NCBI GenBank assembly: GCA_973895155.1
Contig: OZ316892.1
Span: 25,854,001 to 25,918,000, forward strand
Source of the DNA: Marsupella aquatica
Lineage: Eukaryota; Marchantiophyta
DNA: 64,000 nucleotides
Direction of reading: 5' to 3'
A program made the position numbers and the translations under genes. Shown piece after piece: positions 57,413 through 64,000 of this stretch (positions are counted from its first letter, which is position 1; every line of letters begins with the position of its first letter). The notes under the pieces are model-generated. The model ran no database searches. It was not told the origin of the DNA and saw only the letters and a list, made by a program, of their open reading frames with translations.

Positions 57413-60400
57413 TTACTTGATATATAGAAAGAGAGCCCGGTCAAATCCCAGGCTGCTGTTGGGTACCGCTTGGCTAATTTCTTCAACTGACTTGAATCCA
57501 ATCTGCGAATCAACGCCACATTTCAGGGACAAACAACATAATTGTCAGCAATAATACCTGGACCCATCCCTTGCCTTCTAGAACACCTAATAGCTTCCTG
57601 TTCATACAATTGCAAAACTGGTCAAGCTTACTGCAAACTCCTCCATGGAGATCACTCGAAAGCCAGAAGCTTGAAGCTAACATCTAAGACCGTACATGGC
57701 AACGACGCGCCCATTAGAAAATAATCTAACTAGCCAACCTAAATCATGGCTGCTATTGCACACCTTATCCAGAAGAACTTCCTTGAAATGTGCCGGGGTT
57801 ATTCGAATATTTTTGAAACACTGCCGTGTGACCTGCAAAAAATGATTGCAGGGCTTGAATTGGCCACTGAAAGGCTCCCTCATTTATAATTGTCCCTAAG
57901 TCTGCCTTTCTCAACTGTCACAGATTCTCGGCATTCTAGGCCAACTTACAAAGACTACAGTTCCATAATATTTACTTACCATACAATAATTGCTCTGTCC
58001 TCGTGAAAAGAACATGTGACCATTCAGACGAGGACGCTTATAACCCACAAAGGCCCAAACAGAATGATATTGACGAGGAACCTCCATTCTAAAACTGAGA
58101 CTGCCAAACCTATACAAAGTAAATATGCCCGTTGCTCATAATATTGACAAGAAAAATTTCACTACATACCTCTGAGACGTAAAACTTTTTCTGGTAAGAT
58201 TTCCAAGGTTGTGGCTCCAGAATGAAAATGCCGCCCTAGATAAGAAATGAGCTAACATGTCAATTAGAGTTGCTTATGACATTAGTGGCTAGGCTGAGGT
58301 ATCCTTAAAAATAACAAAACTGGACTGGCATGTTTATCTCAGCACACTAAAATTTCAAAGAATCCTCCAATAAAACGTACGTAGGTGGAAACCAACTATG
58401 ATTGATCTGCAATGTACGGTAGAGCACAGTAATCTTTGGGCTTGAAACCCCGGAAGACATGACAATTTGAGGAGATCCTTGTAGGCGGCAATAGTTTAAG
58501 TTCACTGTAATTTGAGAAACACGTACCGGACGAAGGATTCGATAGATCTTGGCAAACAAGCGAATCAACCCAGTATCGCCCCAATTCAAGTGTATCCATT
58601 TGGTCACACTCAAACTGCATATCAGCCAAGTCATATTCACAAACCCCTGCGTTATATGCTAATTGGAACCAAAATGACTACCTCAAAAGAACCATAACAT
58701 ATAGAAATAATTGTACCGATGCTATTATTCCCAGTTGGGTACCGGCTTCTCAAGTCGCGATGAAAGGTCACTACGGTGCTCTTTCCATTCACCCCCTAGT
58801 CACCCCCTACCCTCGTTGTAGCAAACCGGGGTGACACAAAGGAAGTGTACAAAGCAAGTGTATAGTAGCGGTACATTTCTTTGTTGGCGCCCCCCTCTGC
58901 CAGAACAGGGATAGAGGTGGGCGAATGGAAAGAGAGCTTACAATTCCCAGATCTCACTCTTATCGTCAGCGAAATGTAATGAAAAAATGTTCGGCAGAGA
59001 GCCGTGGTCTAAATTTACCAGAGTACTGTATCGAACATGCCGTCCTTCTTGTAGTCGCCATGAGGAAAATCCGTGATAAACTGCTCCTCCCTAAATTTCA
59101 CCCTCTGCAAGAGACTCTCAGAACCTGTACATGGCCTATTGTCGTCCAACTCTGCGGCAGATCCGTTCCCTGATCTCTCGTTACATCTAACTCCTCTGTT
59201 ATCGCAAACTCTTGAAACCACGTCTTCCTCCAACGGTGCATCGTTCGGAGCTTCCGGTGCAGCTGCCTCTTTAAGATTGCTGATAGCTTTTCGAATCAAG
59301 ACTGGTCGTAAGACAATGAACAAATAACGATGCTTAGTCCCAGAATATTTTCTAGACCAGCCTCATCCTGGCATCTACAACAATCTTAGTATTCATATGC
59401 ACAGATTACAATAGCCAGAATTTTCTTCTTTTAAGTCTATCTAGCATAGTCGGGAATTGAAGCATTAATACTGTAGTCAACCTACTTCATCAATCCTTTG
59501 TCCCTACAATGGCGAGGTACAAGGGAGAAGGCCCCCAGATGAACTCCACAGCAGCTCGATAATTCCATAGACAATCCACATAATCACACGAACGGATAGC
59601 CATACATACTCTTGTCTATGTCCACGCCCAGTATACTCCGGCACTTGTATTTCTGTGCTGAAAGCAGAATCCAATGGTTTGTAAATGTCAAAACCTGCTC
59701 AAATTTCTCAAGAGAGCCCTTGCTTAAATCTTCTATAGGGTTGAATTGAAAGGCATGACAGAGATCCACCTTCATCAGAGCTTTCGAGTCCTATCACTGC
59801 TGTCTCCGTTGCAAATATAGCCAAGAATGAAACCGTTTATAAGTAAGAAAGAAAATTTGCCCATAGAAATAGCATTCCCTTATAAGAGATAAATTGGGAA
59901 AGTAATAATACCTATGGAGATGGTGACGAAGCCCTCATTACAGCCAACATCCAGGCAATCTTTTCCCTCGAACCATTCCCTTCTGAAGCACTTCAACCTC
60001 GGATCTTCATCCATCGTCTTTCCCAACTATGCATCGTCACAGAATCTCAAAATTTAGAGACATTTCAACTTTGAAAACGTAGAAGATAAAAACGAACAAA
60101 TCGCGTTCACAGATACACAACTAGAGGTCAACCTTTTATAAATTGTTCACGGGTCTATCCGTTGCGTTTCTCATTTTGAACTGCATCTACGTCGACATTC
60201 TATTCGAATTCGCATCACTGCCTATGCAAAAAGAGGTCAGAATGCCAGATACTCCAATGCAGCTAAAGCCTTTCGACTCTCACGTACTGGCCACTCTTCA
60301 GCTTTGACTATACTACTGAAACCAACAAACTTAAAACCCATATGACACCCCAAATCCTAAAACCCTAAACCCTAGGTTTTAAACGATTTCACATATTCGT

Positions 60401-61082
60401 TCGGTTTCTTTTCGTCTGAGTGGATTTCTCTCCGTCCAGTGGGACATCTTGTGCACGGGAAGGAAAAGCAACACACCCGGTACCCGTAGTAGTGATGATA
60501 GTTCCCAAATTGGAAAACATACTCTTTCTTCTTCTTCTTCCCGCCGTCCTGCACCTGCACCTGCTGTCGCATTTGTTGTTTTTGTTGTAGCCCCTTCTCC
60601 GGTTGAGCACTGTCACCCTTGGGCCCCTTCCACTTCTTGCTCACATGCTCCTCCTCTTCTCTCGGAGCGCCGTTCAACGCATTTGAATCTCTACCCCTCT
60701 TGCCGGGAATGCCATCAGAAAGTGCAGTCCCCGCCGGCACTTCCGAATTGGAATCCATTTTGCCATTGTGCTGGAATCCTTCATCCTCCTCCAGCTGCTG
60801 CTGCCCCTCTTCCGTCGGAGAGCAGCAAATCCCACCGTTCACATCTCTCCCCCACTCAACTGGCAGGCTATGAGAAAGTGGCGCCTCCATTGCCACTTCC
60901 GAATTGGTATCCAGCTTCACAGTGTTGTTCTGCGCTACAAGCTCCATATCACAGTCCATGTTGGAGTCAGCCTGGGACGCCTCTCCCTCCCGCTGCTGAA
61001 GCTCCTGCGGCTCCTGTTGTTTAGCATCATCCTCACTCTTCTTTGTCCCCGCCTCCTCGGCTTCAACAAATTCGATCGACAT
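57413..61082 (-). CDS. RNA methyltransferase, BCDIN3/MePCE (7SK capping enzyme) family
   Basis: Eight exons join in phase on the minus strand: 61082-60477, 60026-59912, 59657-59610, 59301-59019, 58614-58527, 58235-58170, 57832-57764 and 57502-57413, about 454 residues. A long charged N-terminus rich in Gln and Glu ends with the family's '[11 protein letters not shown]'. Then come '[20 protein letters not shown]' with the SAM-binding motif I 'LDVGCNEG', '[10 protein letters not shown]', the acidic-to-Thr/Ser insert, the catalytic '[20 protein letters not shown]', '[19 protein letters not shown]', and the end '[12 protein letters not shown]'. Family role: SAM-dependent methylation of the 5' gamma-phosphate of small RNAs such as animal 7SK or U6; the plant target is not known to me (Arabidopsis homologue At5g51130). 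The ATG at 61082 is chosen because no ATG lies further upstream in the same open frame. Confidence 0.93.
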
Positions 61083-61189
61083 GAGTGCGCCACCAAAAGC
61101 CTTTGCTGGAGCCCTCGAAAGCAAATGAATCACTCACAGGATCCCAGGCGTGTCAAAAGCACTACAGTCGGCCCGTCAGGTCTCGATGG

Positions 61190-61560
61190 CCAGGACCGGG
61201 TGACAGGGTCGGGCCGGGAGGGTGTCGGGGGGCGCCGGGGGGCTACGGTCGGGGCGGCGGGTGGGGGGTCGTGGGGCGGCCGGGCCGGGAAGCGGTGGCC
61301 GGGCCTGGAAAGGAAGGGAAGGCCGGGGCGGGAAGGCCAGGCCGGGGCGGGGAGGACAGTCCGGGGTGTGGAGGGGAGTCCGGGTCGGGAAGGGGTGGCC
61401 AGGCCGGGGGAGTCCGGGCCGGGGAGGGAAGGCCAGGCCGGGGAGGAGGGAGTTCGGGCCGGGAAGGGGTGGCCGGGCCGGGGAGGGAAGTCCGGGCCGG
61501 GAAGAGGCAGTCAGGCCGGGGAGAGGCGGTCGGGCCAGGGAGAGGTGGTCGGGCATAAAG
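61190..61560. repeat. G-rich minisatellite (GGCCGGG / GGGGAGGGAAG units)
   Basis: Some 370 bp are composed almost entirely of variants of 'ggccggggagggaaggccag' and 'ccgggaaggggtggcc'. G runs of three to five occur throughout the plus strand, so quadruplex formation is likely in vitro. Overlapping long ORFs in several frames are artefacts of the absence of A and T, hence of stop codons. Confidence 0.92.
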
Positions 61561-61907
61561 TGCGGCGGGCCGGGTGGGGTGGCGGCCATTAGGGTTTGGG
61601 CCCTATTAGGGTTCAGGCTGGGAAGGGTCGAGGCCGGCGGGAGGCGCGAGCTTGGGTCGGGGAGGAGGTGTTAAAAGGTGGAGAGGCCGGGCCTTTCCCC
61701 TCATTCTTCTTTGTGTTTTTTGCAGGAAAGGAGGAAAGGAGGAAAGGAGGAGGAGAGGAGGAGAGGAGGAGAGGTAAGTTTTTGCCTTTTGCCTCGTGTG
61801 TTTTGGTTTATTTTGGTTTGTGTTTTGTAAAATGTTGTGTTTTTGCAACTTTTGTTTGCATTTTATAATTTCTTTTTTAGATAAATGGAGGGATATAAAG
61901 AGATTCT

Positions 61908-62228
61908 TGTGCGCGCATGCTTAGAGCTTCGGCTCGGCATGGGATATTTTGTCCAGGAGTCTTTTAATATCACCTTAACAATTTACGATCATTTATAAAT
62001 TGAGTGAAACATTACGGAGATAGAGAAACTCATGTACGCAAACTTGGAGCTTCGGTTCGGTCTGTGATACTTTGCATGGGTGTCACAATTCGCCGAAAAT
62101 GTTTTCACTCTATCGACAAATGGTTGTTAAATTATAGATATCACATAGATCCAAGTATGAATGTCGTAACTTTGAAAGAAAATAAGATTTTTGTGCACAA
62201 GCTTGGAGCTTTGGCTCGGCATAGGATA
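61908..62228 (+). repeat. Three spaced copies of a CTTGGAGCTTCGGCTCGGCAT-like motif
   Basis: Copies lie at about 61908-61946, 62033-62069 and 62191-62228. Each starts 'tgtgcgc' or 'tgtacgc' and ends near 'ggata' or 'tgata'. The sequence between copies is not obviously related. They lie in the leader region of the kinase relic. Confidence 0.8.
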
Positions 62229-62440
62229 ATTCACAAATGTGTTCTCCCTTCTTTTATTGTTGTGACATTCAAAACATTAATAAAAATGAATTGCAATAAA
62301 AGTATAAAACGGGAGAGAGAGTGCATAACAATTCACGTCGATCCGTGATTTTTAGGTTTTTTGTGGGCAGTTTATTGGAAGGAATTATTTTTGAGTGATA
62401 AGCTTTTACTTCTCTCACGTATCATTTTGGTGAAGCCACA

Positions 62441-64000
62441 ATGGACACTCCTCCTAGTGTAGAATATAGGCTATTGTTGGAAGCGATCACAAAAGTTTTG
62501 GATGAGGGGGGTGAACCGGATAGGATGGCTCTCGACGCACTCAGGAATGCACGAAATACTCTTGAGTATGCACAAACTATTGGCAAAGTGACTAGGAAGA
62601 GGAAACAAAGAGGGGGGAATGTTGAGGTCAAACATGTTCGATTTAATGTGGTAGTGGCGATATGGAAAGAAGTACTATATCGCTACACTCAACCAAAGCA
62701 ATATGAGGCAAATGCATTTGAGATGGACTTTACCATGCACGGTTTGAAAGGATATAAGAAATTTGTGAACGAGATGACCCGTTGTATTCGTCAAAGTGTA
62801 AAGAATGAAGATAATTTCACACGAGAGCAGATGGAGACATTTCGAGTTGAATCTGAGAAACCAAGAGGATTTATTGACAATTTGGCAATGAACTTGGAGA
62901 TGAATATTTGGGATTTGTTGGTGACCAAATTGAGCTTGGATGATACTACATTGCTTGGAAATCCGGGGATGTATAAGCACAAGAGGGAGTTGTTAGTAAC
63001 TTGGAGTAAAGAGTTGGCAATGGCAAAAGCCGAAAGCAACGTCAAATATATCAATAGGGTAATGCAGTTTGAGGATGTCAGTATCAAAAGTGATCCAAAA
63101 GGAACTCGTCCATCACGTGTAGTTCCAGAGGTTAGGAGTATTCATTTCCTTAAGCCTGAGCAGGTGCAAAATGCAAATTCCATCGGGAAAGGTGTCCAAG
63201 GAGAGGTATATACTTGTCACATATTAGATTATCCACTTATTGTGATGAATGTCACACTAGTCGTAAAACGATTCAAAAAAGGAGATAAGCAAAAGATAAG
63301 AACAGATGCATTACAAGAAATATTTATGGGAGGATTGAATCACAAGAGAATTGTTGGGGCTTTGGCAATGACTATTGATGATCTATCGAGACTTGTCTAT
63401 GATCACTACAATGGAGGTGATTTGGGAAGCTTCATATATAGATGCGGATTCTGGTCAAAGAGCAAAGGGAAATTACAAGGTACCTCCAACATTGATTTCA
63501 AGTTTGTTTATGAAAAGAAACGTTTTTTGGAGAACCGTTTGGGAATTGCCTTGGCATTGCTTGAGACACTACAATATTTGCATGAACAAGGTCGATCCCA
63601 TTGTGATTTTCACTTTGAAAATATTATTCTTTATTTTGACTATCAAAGTGATGTATCCATCAAAGTATATATTGGATTATGTGATTTTAGTTTGTCCAAA
63701 CATAAATCACAAAACAAATTACTAGAGAATCGAATGTGGCCTACAGCTGCAAATAAAGTTGTGGCCTATCAAAAACAATATCCACAATTGGCTCTAGAGC
63801 TTGTTTCGCCCACTCCAGTAAAGTATAGCCAAGCAACTTATATATATGCTTTGGGCAACATTTTTGAGAGTCTATTTTTAGAGAATTGAAATGGTGCGTC
63901 TTTGAAAACACGATGATTGGGTAGAGATTGGAATGCCTTGGAGCATGGTCCTAAATTGGAAGCAATGGTTCGTGATATGATGGTCATAGAGGTGAAGAAA
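62441..64000 (+). pseudogene. Divergent protein kinase, two in-frame stops, runs off the window
   Basis: The ORF starts at ATG 62441 and is open for 482 codons to TGA 63887-63889. The same frame then continues through a second TGA (63914-63916) into 'LGRDWNALEHGPKLEAM' and 'VRDMMVIEVKK' up to the window end. The first 240 residues are a charged helical region without a domain that I recognise. The kinase domain has a glycine loop ('GKGVQGEVY'), the Lys in 'LVVKRFKKGD', 'HEQGRSHCDFHFENIILY' as catalytic loop (Asp and Asn kept, HRD changed to HCD), 'GLCDFSLSK' in place of DFG, and 'KYSQATYIYALGNIFESL' where the conserved helix-F Asp is Tyr. It has no introns in the coding part. It is probably a decaying member of a repeated kinase family. 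Confidence 0.72.

Larger units (their letters stand above)
61083..62440. other. Divergent intergenic region: G-rich minisatellite, likely 5' intron and repeats
   Basis: It lies between the BCDIN3-like gene (-) and the kinase relic (+). It holds the G-rich tract 61190-61560, two 'attagggtt' motifs at about 61580-61615, a purine-rich stretch (ggaaaggaggaaaggagg) at about 61725-61770 ending in a good donor (gag|gtaagttt), an acceptor (tcttttttag) near 61880, and three copies of a short motif at 61908-62228. The donor and acceptor suggest a 5' UTR intron of the kinase transcript. Confidence 0.5.

Noticed and set aside
60449-61674. Several long plus- and minus-strand ORFs of 130-270 codons
   Set aside because: Those up to 61.08 kb are shadows of the BCDIN3-like exon 1, and the others read the G-rich minisatellite, which lacks stop codons because of its composition.

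Overview
This is nuclear DNA of a land plant. The intact genes have plant families, plant-type GT-AG introns (mostly 80-500 bp) and plant gene structures: a plastid-type histidinol-phosphatase (HISN7/IMPL2), a mitochondrial-type GABA transaminase (POP2), a triple CCCH zinc-finger protein, a plant TrmO tRNA methyltransferase and a BCDIN3/MePCE-like RNA methyltransferase. Compact genes, short introns and roughly one gene per 7-10 kb would suit a bryophyte or other seed-free plant. That taxonomic guess is weak and was not tested.

Layout. 1-2.3 kb: no gene; a six-copy 46-bp tandem repeat. 2.3-5.6 kb: HISN7-like gene (+), nine exons. 6.95-11.26 kb: a complete PIF/Harbinger transposon with matching ends and a TTA target duplication; both of its genes are broken. 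13.5-19.4 kb: GABA transaminase (+), 18 exons. 21.6-22.4 kb: intronless conserved ORF cut by a single in-frame stop. 22.4-27 kb: mostly non-coding, with a small ORF of hydrophobic 11-residue repeats near 26.7 kb. 27.25-27.8 kb: single-exon F-box protein (+). 30.5-32.4 kb: CCCH zinc-finger gene (-). 33.4-37.7 kb: two gene relics side by side, a truncated copy of exons 2-5 of the TrmO gene that lies intact 9 kb downstream, and a decayed 3' end of a MAP3K-epsilon gene. 41.3-44.06 kb: intact TrmO gene (-), eight exons. 46.06-48 kb: remnant of a Copia retrotransposon (-). 48-51.6 kb: AT-rich, nothing recognised. 51.6-55.06 kb: gene for a trypsin-fold protein with an acidic N-terminus and a changed active site, with a small inverted-repeat element in its first intron. 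55.9-56.35 kb: tandem repeats. 57.4-61.08 kb: BCDIN3/MePCE-like methyltransferase (-), eight exons. 61.19-61.56 kb: extremely G-rich minisatellite. 62.4-64.0 kb: divergent protein kinase relic (+), running off the window.

The intact genes are unrelated housekeeping or regulatory genes (histidine synthesis, GABA catabolism, RNA binding, tRNA modification, RNA capping) and show no operon-like logic. The more unusual material lies between them: broken mobile elements, gene-fragment duplications, an apparently protease-dead trypsin-fold gene, a hydrophobic hendecad ORF, and several ORFs whose only visible lesions are stop codons of the kind made by C-to-T change. All exon models were built by eye from splice sites, reading phase and family resemblance.
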